From JAABQG01 sp963726365 (lineage in GTDB: Bacteria > Pseudomonadota > Gammaproteobacteria > Burkholderiales > Burkholderiaceae_C): DNA of 64,000 nt. Positions 50,760-58,865 of the stretch are shown piece after piece (position 1 is the stretch's first letter; every line of letters begins with the position of its first letter). The stretch lies in NCBI GenBank assembly GCA_963726365.1, contig CAVSCI010000019.1, positions 62,001 to 126,000 of the forward strand. The letters run 5' to 3'. The notes beneath the pieces were generated by a model. The model saw only the letters and a list, made by a program, of their open reading frames with translations, did not search any database and was not told where the DNA came from. The translations under genes were made by a program, and so were the position numbers.

Positions 50760-51740
50760 TCAGCCGCGGATGCGCACGACCACCCGACCGCGCACCCGGC
50801 CGTCCATCAGGGCATGAGCTTTTTCAATGGCGGCTGACAGCGGGATTTCCTCGACCAGCGTCTCCAGCAGGGCCGGATCCAGGTCACGCGCCAGCCGGTC
50901 CCAGGCGCGCTGGCGACGGGCCAGCGGCGCCATCACCGAATCGATCCCCGCCAGCGTCACGCCGCGCAGGATGAAGGGCATCACCGTGGTCGGCAAGTCC
51001 ATGCCCTGTGCCAGGCCGCAGGCAGCGACCACGCCGCCGTAACGGGTTTGCGCCAGGGCATTGGCCAAGGTGTGGGAGCCCACGGCATCCACCACGCCGG
51101 CCCAGCGCTCCTTCTGGAAGGGCTTGCCGGGTGCGGACAATTCGGCCCGGTCAATGACGGACGAAGCGCCCAGATGTTTCAGCCAGTCTGCCTCGGCGGC
51201 CTTGCCGGTCGCGGCCACCACCGCGTAGCCGAGCCGGCCCAACAGCGCCGTTGCTACGCTCCCGACGCCACCCGTGGCACCAGTGACCAGGATTTCGCCT
51301 GAGCCGGGCTTGACCCCGTGGTCCTCCAGTGCCAGAACGCAGAGCATGGCGGTGTAGCCGGCCGTGCCGATGGCCATGGCTTGTCGTGCCGTAAAGGCTG
51401 CCGGCAGTTTCACCAGCCAGTCGCCCTTGAGTCTCGCCTTTTCGGCGAGGCAGCCCCAGTGCGTCTCGCCCACGCCCCAGCCGTTGTGGATGAAGGCATC
51501 GCCCGGCTTCCAGGCCGGATGGGACGATTCGATCACCTCGCCGGCGCCATCGATGCCGGCCACCATCGGCCACTGCCGTACCACGGGGCCTTTGTTGGTG
51601 ATGGCCAGCCCGTCCTTGTAGTTAAGCGTCGAGTAATCCACGCGGACCAGGACGTCGCCGGCCGGCAAGGCGGACTCGTCCATCGGTTTTATGGCCGCAG
51701 AGAACGATTCGCCTTTGTCGAGCAAAAGTGCCTGGAACAT
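50760..51740 (-). CDS. acuI: Acrylyl-CoA reductase (YhdH/AcuI family oxidoreductase)
   Basis: A 326-residue NADPH-dependent MDR (zinc-independent) oxidoreductase. 'MFQALLLDKGE' start, 'STLNYKDGLAITNKGPVVR..PMVAGIDGAG' and 'NGWGVGETHWGCLAEKARL' are diagnostic of the YhdH/AcuI clade; the cofactor motif is 'ILVTGATGGVGSVATALL'. It reduces acrylyl-CoA to propionyl-CoA and protects cells from acrylate in other bacteria. Start ATG at 51740. Its stop is 103 bases before the tex start on the same strand. Confidence 0.9.
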   Translation of the reverse strand: MFQALLLDKGESFSAAIKPMDESALPAGDVLVRVDYSTLNYKDGLAITNKGPVVRQWPMVAGIDGAGEVIESSHPAWKPGDAFIHNGWGVGETHWGCLAEKARLKGDWLVKLPAAFTARQAMAIGTAGYTAMLCVLALEDHGVKPGSGEILVTGATGGVGSVATALLGRLGYAVVAATGKAAEADWLKHLGASSVIDRAELSAPGKPFQKERWAGVVDAVGSHTLANALAQTRYGGVVAACGLAQGMDLPTTVMPFILRGVTLAGIDSVMAPLARRQRAWDRLARDLDPALLETLVEEIPLSAAIEKAHALMDGRVRGRVVVRIRG

Positions 51741-51880
51741 GTTTTTTTCCTGTGAGTTGGGTGGGTGAGGAGTGCCGGCTTTCGGGATTTTCGCCTCGAT
51801 CGCCTGCCCCATGTAACATTGGACAGCTAGGTAAATACACCAGTTTGTTATAAATCAAGTAGTTACGAAGCTTTATTAAT

Positions 51881-51909
51881 TTGACTTCTCACATTAAACA
51901 CCGTAATCT
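51881..51909 (+). promoter_or_regulatory. Sigma-70 promoter of the NlpC/P60 gene, placing the start codon at the transcription start
   Basis: TTGACT (51881-51886), 17-base spacer, TAATCT (51904-51909). The expected transcription start (about 51916-51917) coincides with ATG 51917, and no Shine-Dalgarno precedes that ATG, so the transcript may be leaderless. Confidence 0.6.
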
Positions 51910-51916
51910 CGCGCCC

Positions 51917-52471
51917 ATGTTGCGCTGGATCTGCTCTTTCTGCCTTTTTGTCTGCGCGGCCGCACACGCGGCTCCGACGCCTGGTCAGGACGAGGATATG
52001 GAGCGAATGCTGGCCGACAAGGGTTTGATCAGCCGGATTGGCGGTCAGATTGAGCATGTTCGCCAGACCGTCGGCGAGAAGGCATCGGGGTTGGTCGTCA
52101 ATGCGATGGGCTTTCTGGGTGTGCCTTACAAACGGGGCGGCACTTCGGTCGAGACCGGCTTTGACTGCAGCGGTTTTGTTCGTGCCATGTATGAGCAGAC
52201 AGTCGGTCTCGTACTGCCGCGACGGGCCGACGAGCAGGCTGCGGCGACGGAGATCATCGATCGGGCCGATCTCAAGCCCGGTGATCTGGTCTTCTTCAAC
52301 ACCATGCGCCGGGCTTTCAGCCATGTCGGCATCTACGTCGGCGATGGCAAGTTCATTCACTCGCCACGTACGGGCTCGCAAGTTCGCGTGGACGACATGC
52401 GCGCCGCGTATTGGAAAACCCGCTTCAATGGCGCACGTCGCGTCGCTGTCGCCGACCCGCCTTCCCAATAG
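51917..52471 (+). CDS. NlpC/P60 peptidoglycan endopeptidase
   Basis: A 184-residue secreted cysteine peptidase that cuts peptidoglycan stem peptides. Signal peptide MLRWICSFCLFVCAAAHA, then a helical region and the NlpC/P60 domain (about 65-180): 'GVPYKRGGTSVETGFDCSGFV' with the catalytic cysteine, 'PGDLVFFNTMRRAFSHVGIY' with the histidine and 'GDGKFIHSPRTG' with the third residue. ATG 51917 is preferred because it gives a clean signal peptide and matches the promoter; TTG 51881 adds 12 residues that overlap the -35/-10. It is divergent from acuI. Confidence 0.93.
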   Translation: MLRWICSFCLFVCAAAHAAPTPGQDEDMERMLADKGLISRIGGQIEHVRQTVGEKASGLVVNAMGFLGVPYKRGGTSVETGFDCSGFVRAMYEQTVGLVLPRRADEQAAATEIIDRADLKPGDLVFFNTMRRAFSHVGIYVGDGKFIHSPRTGSQVRVDDMRAAYWKTRFNGARRVAVADPPSQ

Positions 52472-52582
52472 CCATCGGGCGTTTCCGGTTTATTGCCATC
52501 GTTTCGCTCCGAAGGTGTTTCCCTGCCATCGGCAAGGACAGCACCTGACGGGCCTGATCAATGGCCACAGGCGATGCATTGA

Positions 52583-52596
52583 TTGATGCACATCAA
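52583..52596. promoter_or_regulatory. Perfect FNR/ANR box upstream of the 2-oxoacid oxidoreductase operon
   Basis: TTGAT-GCAC-ATCAA, exactly the TTGAT-N4-ATCAA consensus of the oxygen-sensing regulators FNR and ANR, 96 bases before the gamma-subunit ATG. If it acts as a class II activator (centred near -41), transcription would begin near 52631. Confidence 0.75.
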
Positions 52597-52691
52597 GAAC
52601 GTTTGTTTGAGCCCGAGGCAACATCCACGCCTGCGCGAATTGCATACTGCAGGCTGCACCTACAGAAAAACCGCGCGACGAAAGGCTGTTG

Positions 52692-53279
52692 ATGTTCCAG
52701 GTAAGAATTCACGGACGCGGGGGTCAAGGGGTGGTGACCGGCGCGGAAATGCTCTCCATCGCCGCATTCCTGGGAGGCCGACACGCCCAGGCCTTTCCCA
52801 GCTTTGGTTCGGAGCGCACCGGCGCGCCCGTGGTGGCTTTTTGCCGGCTGGACGACAAGGAAATCCGCCTGCGTGAACCCATCATGCAACCCGACGCACT
52901 GATCATTCAGGATCCGACCTTGCTGCATCAGGTCGACGTGTTCAGCGGCCTCAAGCCCAACGGCTATATCCTGATCAACACCACTCGCACCTTTGAAGAA
53001 CTCGGCCTGGGAGAGTTCATCATGGGTTTTCGCGCGGCCCATCTGCTGACCGTTCCCGCGACTGAACTGGCCATGAAGCATGTTGGGCGCCCAGTCCCCA
53101 ACGTCCCATTGCTGGGTGCATTTGCGGCCTTGGGCGGGCTGATTTCGCTGGATGCCGTGCAGGCAGCCGTCCGGCAAAAATTCGAGGGCAAGGTTGCGCA
53201 GGGCAACATGGATGCGGCTCGCGAGGCCTACGAAGTGGTCATGGAACAGGAAAAGAAGGCGGAGAGACAACATGCTTGA
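52692..53279 (+). CDS. 2-oxoacid:acceptor oxidoreductase, gamma subunit
   Basis: A 195-residue protein of the pyruvate/ketoisovalerate ferredoxin oxidoreductase gamma family. 'VRIHGRGGQGVVTGAEMLSIAAFLGGRHAQAFPSFGSERTGAPVVAF' is the CoA-binding-like signature of this subunit; 'NVPLLGAFAALGGLISLDAVQAAVRQKF' closes it. ATG 52692 directly follows a TTG codon also in frame. It is the first gene of a four-gene operon; the alpha-subunit start overlaps its end by eight bases. Confidence 0.9.
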   Translation: MFQVRIHGRGGQGVVTGAEMLSIAAFLGGRHAQAFPSFGSERTGAPVVAFCRLDDKEIRLREPIMQPDALIIQDPTLLHQVDVFSGLKPNGYILINTTRTFEELGLGEFIMGFRAAHLLTVPATELAMKHVGRPVPNVPLLGAFAALGGLISLDAVQAAVRQKFEGKVAQGNMDAAREAYEVVMEQEKKAERQHA

Positions 53280-54525
53280 ACAATGCGAAGGCTCCCATGC
53301 GGTTGCCAAGGCGGTGGCACTGAGCCGGCCCGAGGTCATCTGCGCCTATCCGATCTCGCCGCAGACCCACATCGTCGAAGGACTGGGCGAAATGGTGAAG
53401 TCCGGCGAGCTCGAACGCTGCGAGTTCATCAACGTCGAGTCCGAATTTGCCGCCCTGAGCGTGGCCATCGGCGCATCCGCCGCCGGTGCGCGCGCCTACA
53501 CGGCCACCGCAAGCCAGGGGCTGCTGTTCATGGCCGAGGCCGTGTACAACGCCTCGGGGCTCGGCCTTCCGATTGTCATGACGGTGGCAAACCGGGCCAT
53601 TGGCGCGCCCATCAATATCTGGAACGACCACACCGACAGCATGTCGATGCGCGACGCGGGCTGGCTGCAGATCTTCGCGGAGACCAACCAGGAAGCGCTG
53701 GACCTGCACATCCAGGCGTTCCGGATCGCCGAGGAGCTTTCGCTCCCTGTCATGGTGTGCATGGACGGCTTCATACTGACGCACGCCTACGAGCGGATTG
53801 ACATGCCGGATCAGGCCGATGTTGACCGCTTCCTGCCGCCCTATGAACCACGTCAGGTGCTGGACCCGAACGATCCGGTCACGATTGGCGCCATGGTGGG
53901 TCCCGAGGCCTTTACCGAAGTGCGGTATCTGGCGCACGCCAAGCAGATGCAGGCGCTTGACCTGATTCCGCAGGTTGCCGATGATTTCCGCCGGATCTTC
54001 GGGCGTGATTCAGGCGGACTCGTCAAGCCCTACCGTCTGGAGGAAGCCGAAACCATCGTCATCGCACTGGGTTCCGTGTTGGGAACCATCAAGGACACGG
54101 TCGATGACTTGCGCAGTGAAGGCGTGAAGATCGGCGTCCTGGGGATCACCTCGTTCCGCCCTTTCCCGATCTCTGACATCCGGGATGCCACGGCACATGC
54201 CAAACGCATCGTGGTCATCGAAAAGTGTTTTGCTGTCGGCATCGGGGGGATCGTGTCACGCGACGTGCGTAGCGCGGTCCGCAACCGGCCGCAGCCTGTG
54301 CTCACCGTGGTCGCCGGTCTGGGCGGGCGCGCCATTACCAAGGCCTCCGTGCACAAACTGCTGCTCGATGCGATTGCAGACAAACTCGAACTGCTCACCT
54401 TTCTGGACCTGGATTGGGACATCGTGAACAGGGTTCTGGACCGCGAGAAGAAACAGCGCCGCTCCGGCCCTATCGCCGAAGGCATTCTGCGCGACATTGG
54501 CACCGTGTCGTCGTCCATCGGCTAA
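53272..54525 (+). CDS. 2-oxoacid:acceptor oxidoreductase, alpha subunit
   Basis: A 417-residue subunit that binds the TPP pyrimidine ring and contributes to the active site. ATG 53272 gives MLEQCEGSHAVAKAVALSRPEVICAYPISPQTHIVEGL, the family N-terminus (G-N-x-A-x-A-G replaced by GSHAVAKAV). 'ESEFAALSVAIGASAAGARAYTATASQGLLFM' and 'IVMTVANRAIGAPINIWNDHTDSMSMRD' hold the conserved glutamate and TPP contacts. The C-terminal half (about 255-417) is the transketolase-C-like domain. Overlaps the gamma gene by eight bases; beta follows after ten bases. Confidence 0.92.
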   Translation: MLEQCEGSHAVAKAVALSRPEVICAYPISPQTHIVEGLGEMVKSGELERCEFINVESEFAALSVAIGASAAGARAYTATASQGLLFMAEAVYNASGLGLPIVMTVANRAIGAPINIWNDHTDSMSMRDAGWLQIFAETNQEALDLHIQAFRIAEELSLPVMVCMDGFILTHAYERIDMPDQADVDRFLPPYEPRQVLDPNDPVTIGAMVGPEAFTEVRYLAHAKQMQALDLIPQVADDFRRIFGRDSGGLVKPYRLEEAETIVIALGSVLGTIKDTVDDLRSEGVKIGVLGITSFRPFPISDIRDATAHAKRIVVIEKCFAVGIGGIVSRDVRSAVRNRPQPVLTVVAGLGGRAITKASVHKLLLDAIADKLELLTFLDLDWDIVNRVLDREKKQRRSGPIAEGILRDIGTVSSSIG

Positions 54526-54535
54526 GGGAAGAAAA

Positions 54536-55534
54536 ATGGAACAAACCGTTGTCAAGTTCTACCAGACCGGCACCTTCACCGTGGGCAACCGGCTGCTCGC
54601 CGCTGACCAGCGCAGCGTGCAGGCCAACACCCGACGAAACAACTCCCTCAATTCGGGCCACAGGGCCTGTCAGGGCTGTGGCGAGGCGCTGGGCGCGCGC
54701 TACGCCATCGACGCTGCCATGCAGGCGACCGACGGGCAACTGATTGCCGCGAATGCGACGGGCTGCCTGGAGGTGTTCTCCACCCCCTACCCTGAGACCT
54801 CCTGGCAGATGCCCTGGATTCACTCGCTGTTCGGCAACACGGCAGCCGTCGCGACGGGTATTGCCGCGGCCATGCGCGTCAAGGGGCGCGAAAATGTGCG
54901 AGTAGTTGCCCAGGGCGGCGATGGCGGCACGACCGACATCGGCTTTGGCTGCCTGTCGGGCATGTTCGAGCGCAACGACGATGTGCTTTATATCTGTTAC
55001 GACAACGAGGCCTACATGAACACCGGCGTGCAGCGCTCGTCGGCCACGCCGCCCGCGGCGCGCACGGCGACCACCATGCCCGTGGGCCCTCATCCGGGCA
55101 ACGTCTTCGGCCAGGGCAAGAACCTGCCGCAGATCGCCATGGCCCACGAGATCCCCTATGTGGCCACGGCCACGGTGGCCGACCTGCGGGATCTTGAGTA
55201 CAAGGTCAAGAAGGCGATGTCGATTCGCGGCGCGCGTTATATCCACATCTTTGTGCCCTGCCCTCTCGGCTGGGGCGCGGCCTCGCATGACACCATCCGG
55301 CTGGCCCGGCTTGCGCATGAGAGCGGCATCTTCCCGCTGTTCGAGGCCGAACGCGGCGAAGTCACCGGCGTCTCGAAGATCCGCCGTCGCGTGCCGATCG
55401 AGGACTACCTGAGGCCGCAGAAGCGCTTTGCCCACCTTTTCGGCAAGGACCCCGACACCGCCACCATCGCCAGGCTGCAGGCCATCGCTGACCGCAATAT
55501 TCGCCGCTACGGCCTGCTGGACGAAGAGAAATAA
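54536..55534 (+). CDS. 2-oxoacid:acceptor oxidoreductase, beta subunit (TPP and 4Fe-4S)
   Basis: A 332-residue subunit. TPP motif GDGGTTDIG...CYDNEAYMNTG at about residues 128-164. Four cysteines for the proximal [4Fe-4S] cluster are at C45, C48 (ACQGCGE), C77 (ATGCLEV) and C242 (VPCPLGWG), as in pyruvate oxidoreductase beta subunits. The start (AGGGAAG upstream) follows alpha by ten bases. The TPP loop and the four-cysteine set make it an active-looking enzyme. Phenylpyruvate/indolepyruvate, pyruvate, ketoisovalerate and phenylglyoxylate are all possible substrates. Confidence 0.92.
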   Translation: MEQTVVKFYQTGTFTVGNRLLAADQRSVQANTRRNNSLNSGHRACQGCGEALGARYAIDAAMQATDGQLIAANATGCLEVFSTPYPETSWQMPWIHSLFGNTAAVATGIAAAMRVKGRENVRVVAQGGDGGTTDIGFGCLSGMFERNDDVLYICYDNEAYMNTGVQRSSATPPAARTATTMPVGPHPGNVFGQGKNLPQIAMAHEIPYVATATVADLRDLEYKVKKAMSIRGARYIHIFVPCPLGWGAASHDTIRLARLAHESGIFPLFEAERGEVTGVSKIRRRVPIEDYLRPQKRFAHLFGKDPDTATIARLQAIADRNIRRYGLLDEEK

Positions 55535-55536
55535 TC

Positions 55537-57162
55537 ATGCAAAAACCATTTGCCATCACGCTGGATGTCGGATCTTCGCTGGCCAACCACACCGGGTCGT
55601 GGCGCAATTCACGTCCGGTCTATCTGGACCGCCTGCCCCCCTGCAATCACCAGTGCCCGGCGGGAGAAAACATCCAGGCCTGGCTGTTTCACGCCGAGTC
55701 GGGCGACTACGAACAGGCCTGGCGAAAGCTGGTTGAAGACAACCCGTTTCCTGCCACGATGGGGCGGGTCTGCTATCACAGCTGCGAAGGCGCCTGCAAT
55801 CGCGCCAAGCTGGATGCCCCGGTCGGCATCAATTCGGTTGAAGGCTTTCTGGGTGACCAGGCGATTGCGCAAGGCTGGAAGTTTGCGGCCCCGCCAATGG
55901 CCTCCGGGAAAAAAGTGCTGGTGGTCGGCGCCGGGCCCTCCGGGCTTTCCGCCGCGTACCATCTTGCGCGCATGGGACATCAAGTCACGGTCCATGAAGC
56001 GGGACCCATGCCGGGCGGCATGATGCGCTTTGGAATCCCCAAATACCGCTTGCCGCGCCAGGTGCTGGATGCGGAAGTTCAACGCATCGTGGACCTCGGC
56101 GTGACCATCCAGTACAACACCAAGGTTGCCAACGTACTGGACTCCAGGCGGATGGGCGGGTTTGATGCCGTGTTTCTGGCGGTCGGCGCCCATATCGCCA
56201 AGCGGGCCTTTATTCCGGCGGGCGACTCTGCCAGGGTGCTGGATGCCGTTTCGGTGTTGCGCTCAATGGAAGGCGAAGACAAGCCGATGCTGGGGCGCCG
56301 CGTCGTGGTTTACGGCGGCGGCAACACCGCCATCGACATGGCGCGAACCGCCAAGCGGCTTGGCGCCACCGAGGCCATCATCGTCTACCGGCGCAACCGT
56401 GAAAAAATGCCGGCACACGACTTTGAAGTCGAAGAAGCGCTGCAGGAAGGCGTGATGATCAAATGGCTTTCGACGATCAAACAGGCGGGCGAGTCATCCA
56501 TCACGGTCGAAAAGATGGCGCTGGACGAGAAGGGATTCCCCCAGCCGACCGGCGAGTTTGAAACACTTGAGGCCGATTCCGTGGTGCTGGCACTGGGACA
56601 GGACGTGGACCTGTCGCTGATCGAGGGCGTGTCCGGGCTGACCGTTGATGATGGCGTCGTCCAGGTCAATCCACAGATGATGACGGGCCACGCAGGGATC
56701 TTTGCCGGCGGCGACATGGTGCCCGCCGAACGCAACGTCACGGTGGCCATCGGACACGGCAAGAAAGCCGCCCGCAACATCGATGCCTGGCTGCGAGGCG
56801 ATGCCTATGTGCCCAAAGCCAAGAGCGAGATCGCCAGTTTTGACAAGCTCAATACCTGGTATTACAGCGATGCCCCCAAGACCGTTCGGCCGATGCTCGA
56901 CATCATTCGCCGCAAGTCCACGTTCGAGGAAGTTCAGGGCGGCCTGGATGAAACCAATGCGCTGTTCGAAGCCCGGCGCTGCCTGTCCTGCGGCAACTGC
57001 TTTGAATGCGACAACTGCTATGGCGTGTGCCCGGACAACGCCGTCATCAAGCACGGACCGGGCAAACGCTTCGACTTCAACCTCGACTACTGCAAGGGTT
57101 GCGGTATCTGCGTCGCCGAGTGCCCCTGTGGCGCGATCAAGATGGTGCCCGAAGATATCTGA
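55537..57162 (+). CDS. GltD-type FAD/NAD(P)H oxidoreductase fused to a 2[4Fe-4S] ferredoxin domain
   Basis: A 541-residue electron-transfer subunit. N-terminal Fe-S region with C36, C40, C79, C83, C87 (CNHQC, CYHSCEGAC), FAD site VVGAGPSGLSAAYHLA (about 129-145), NAD(P) site VVYGGGNTAIDMARTAKRLG (about 257-277), and a C-terminal ferredoxin part with C482, C485, C488, C491, C494, C498 and C519, C522, C525, C529. It begins two bases after the beta stop. Such GltD-like subunits accompany phenylglyoxylate:NAD+ oxidoreductase (PadH) in denitrifying betaproteobacteria, suggesting that this enzyme uses NAD(P)+ in place of free ferredoxin. Inference from context and family. Confidence 0.92.
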   Translation: MQKPFAITLDVGSSLANHTGSWRNSRPVYLDRLPPCNHQCPAGENIQAWLFHAESGDYEQAWRKLVEDNPFPATMGRVCYHSCEGACNRAKLDAPVGINSVEGFLGDQAIAQGWKFAAPPMASGKKVLVVGAGPSGLSAAYHLARMGHQVTVHEAGPMPGGMMRFGIPKYRLPRQVLDAEVQRIVDLGVTIQYNTKVANVLDSRRMGGFDAVFLAVGAHIAKRAFIPAGDSARVLDAVSVLRSMEGEDKPMLGRRVVVYGGGNTAIDMARTAKRLGATEAIIVYRRNREKMPAHDFEVEEALQEGVMIKWLSTIKQAGESSITVEKMALDEKGFPQPTGEFETLEADSVVLALGQDVDLSLIEGVSGLTVDDGVVQVNPQMMTGHAGIFAGGDMVPAERNVTVAIGHGKKAARNIDAWLRGDAYVPKAKSEIASFDKLNTWYYSDAPKTVRPMLDIIRRKSTFEEVQGGLDETNALFEARRCLSCGNCFECDNCYGVCPDNAVIKHGPGKRFDFNLDYCKGCGICVAECPCGAIKMVPEDI

Positions 57163-57284
57163 CGTCGGGCAAGGGCAGGCGTTGCCTCGGTGCCAGAAAA
57201 TGCGGCAGGAACTGCCTTGACGCCTCGGTCCATTGCCGAGTGCCGCGTCCCCATCCGGGCGTGGTCCTCCGCTAGACTTGTGGC

Positions 57285-58640
57285 ATGGAAAACCCCCAAC
57301 CCGCTCATCGCCGCTGGTTTGCACTCTGGATCGGCCTGATCCTGCTGCTGTTTTTCGTGGCATGGGCGATTGTCAAGATCGTGAGCCCTTCGCCTCCCGG
57401 TTCGATCAAGATGAGCACTGGCGTCGTTGACGGTGCCTATCACCATTTCGCGCTGAAGTACCAGGCCGTTTTGAGGCAGAACGGCATCGCCCTTGAACTC
57501 CAGCCTTCCAGCGGCTCGGTCGAAAACCTCAAACGACTCAGTGACAGTGACGTGTCGGTCGCATTTGTGCAGGGCGGCTTGGCCGCGGAGGCACTGGATG
57601 CGCTTGGTGACCCCCAGGACAGCCCGCTGCGCTCACTGGCCACGATCGGGTTCGAGCCGGTCTGGATCTTCACCCACACGCTGAACCTCAACGACGGCTT
57701 GGCCGCCCTGGTCGGCAAGAAGGTCGCCGTCGGCGTTGCCGGCAGTGGCAACCGCAAGGTGGCAATCGATTTGCTGAAGACCTATGGCGTCGTCAATCAG
57801 AAGGGCGAGGCGGTTGGCGCCACCCAACTGTTTGATGAGAGCGGCATGGGGGCCGTTGAAAAACTCCAGGCACATGACCTGGATGCAATGATCGTCATCG
57901 CGGCCCCGCAAGCGCCATCCGTCGTAAGACTTCTCAATGACAGCAAACTGCAGCTTGCGTCGCTCGTCCATGCGGAAGGGCTGGCACGCCGCCACCCCCA
58001 TTTTCAGACCGTCGTCCTCAAGCGCGGTTCGGTGGACCCGTCCCGTGATCTGCCTGCGCACGATACCCGGTTGCTGGCGACCACCGCCAACCTGGTGATT
58101 CGTGATGAATTGCACCCCGCATTGGCCTATCTGCTGCTGGAAGCTGCGACTCAGACGCACCGAGCGCCGAGCCTGCTGAGCCTGCCCGGAGAGTTCCCCA
58201 GCGGCCGTGGAACGGACTTTCCACTCGCGGATGAGGCCGTCCGCTATTTCAAGAATGGGCGCCCGTTCCTGCAGACTTATTTGCCATTCTGGATGGCCAA
58301 CTTTGTGCAACGCATGGTGCTGATCCTGATTCCCCTGATCGCAGTATTGCTTCCGCTTTTCAAGATCATCCCGCCGTTGCGCGATTGGCGGCTGGAAAAC
58401 AGGCTGTACCGGCGCTATGGGGAGTTGAAGTTTCTGGAACGCGACATCGCAACGCGCACGCTAAGCGCTGCGGAGGCCGAATCAGCGCGTCAGCAGCTGG
58501 ACAGCATCGAACGCGATGTCATCGAAACCCGATTCCCGCACGACTTCTCCGATCGCGTCCACGTACTTCAGCAACACGTGGACTACGTGCGCGCCAAATT
58601 GGCGCATCCAGCCCCTGTACTTGGCCGGCCAGCAGCTTGA
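57285..58640 (+). CDS. TAXI-family TRAP-type solute-binding protein with C-terminal membrane helix
   Basis: A 451-residue protein anchored by an N-terminal helix (LWIGLILLLFFVAWAIVKIV), followed by a periplasmic TAXI solute-binding domain (about 40-310; 'IKMSTGVVDGAYHHFALKYQAVL', 'SGSVENLKRL', 'VAFVQGG', 'KVAVGVAGSGNRKVAIDLL') and then a second helix (MVLILIPLIAVLLPLFKII) and a charged, helical C-terminal tail. It is thus two-anchored, not freely periplasmic. No TRAP permease (DctQM) lies beside it. It lies 122 bases downstream of the oxidoreductase operon; a joint role in uptake of the oxoacid substrate or its precursor is conceivable. Confidence 0.85.
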   Translation: MENPQPAHRRWFALWIGLILLLFFVAWAIVKIVSPSPPGSIKMSTGVVDGAYHHFALKYQAVLRQNGIALELQPSSGSVENLKRLSDSDVSVAFVQGGLAAEALDALGDPQDSPLRSLATIGFEPVWIFTHTLNLNDGLAALVGKKVAVGVAGSGNRKVAIDLLKTYGVVNQKGEAVGATQLFDESGMGAVEKLQAHDLDAMIVIAAPQAPSVVRLLNDSKLQLASLVHAEGLARRHPHFQTVVLKRGSVDPSRDLPAHDTRLLATTANLVIRDELHPALAYLLLEAATQTHRAPSLLSLPGEFPSGRGTDFPLADEAVRYFKNGRPFLQTYLPFWMANFVQRMVLILIPLIAVLLPLFKIIPPLRDWRLENRLYRRYGELKFLERDIATRTLSAAEAESARQQLDSIERDVIETRFPHDFSDRVHVLQQHVDYVRAKLAHPAPVLGRPAA

Positions 58641-58715
58641 CCACCCCGATGACTCCGAATCAGTCCGCCGGCCTTACGCCACGAAGGGCACATCCGGACG
58701 TCGCGGAGAACGCAT

Positions 58716-58749
58716 GAAAAAGCCCCACAAATCAATGACTTGTGAGGCT
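58716..58749 (-). terminator. Intrinsic terminator after tRNA-Val
   Basis: On the minus strand AGCCTCACAA and TTGTGGGGCT pair (one G-T) around a nine-base loop, followed by five T. It begins six bases after the tRNA 3' end. Confidence 0.8.
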
Positions 58750-58754
58750 TGAAT

Positions 58755-58829
58755 TGGTGGGAGATACAAGTTTCGAACTTGTGACCCCTGCAGTGTGAAT
58801 GCAGTGCTCTACCCCTGAGCTAATCTCCC
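58755..58829 (-). tRNA. tRNA-Val (anticodon CAC)
   Basis: Seventy-five bases including encoded CCA (minus strand from 58829 to 58755). Acceptor stem GGGAGAT/ATCTCCC, D arm with GCTCAGGGGTAGAGC, anticodon stem CTGCA/TGCAG with loop TTCACAC (anticodon CAC, reading GUG), T arm with GTTCGAA. The terminator follows directly. It is on the same strand as the isc operon and dnaQ and lies 37 bases beyond the dnaQ stop. Confidence 0.93.
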
Positions 58830-58847
58830 GTTTTTCTGAAACGCCTG

Positions 58848-58865
58848 TCTCAGGAAAGCCTGAGA
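58848..58865 (-). terminator. Hairpin directly after dnaQ
   Basis: TCTCAGG-CTTT-CCTGAGA (minus strand), a perfect seven-base stem with a four-base loop, adjacent to the dnaQ stop codon and 18 bases ahead of the tRNA 5' end. It lacks a T tract, so partial read-through into the tRNA is possible. Confidence 0.45.

Noticed and set aside
49373..50974. Plus-strand open frame of 533 codons opposite tex
   Set aside because: Antisense artefact; no motif, and tex is unambiguous on the minus strand.
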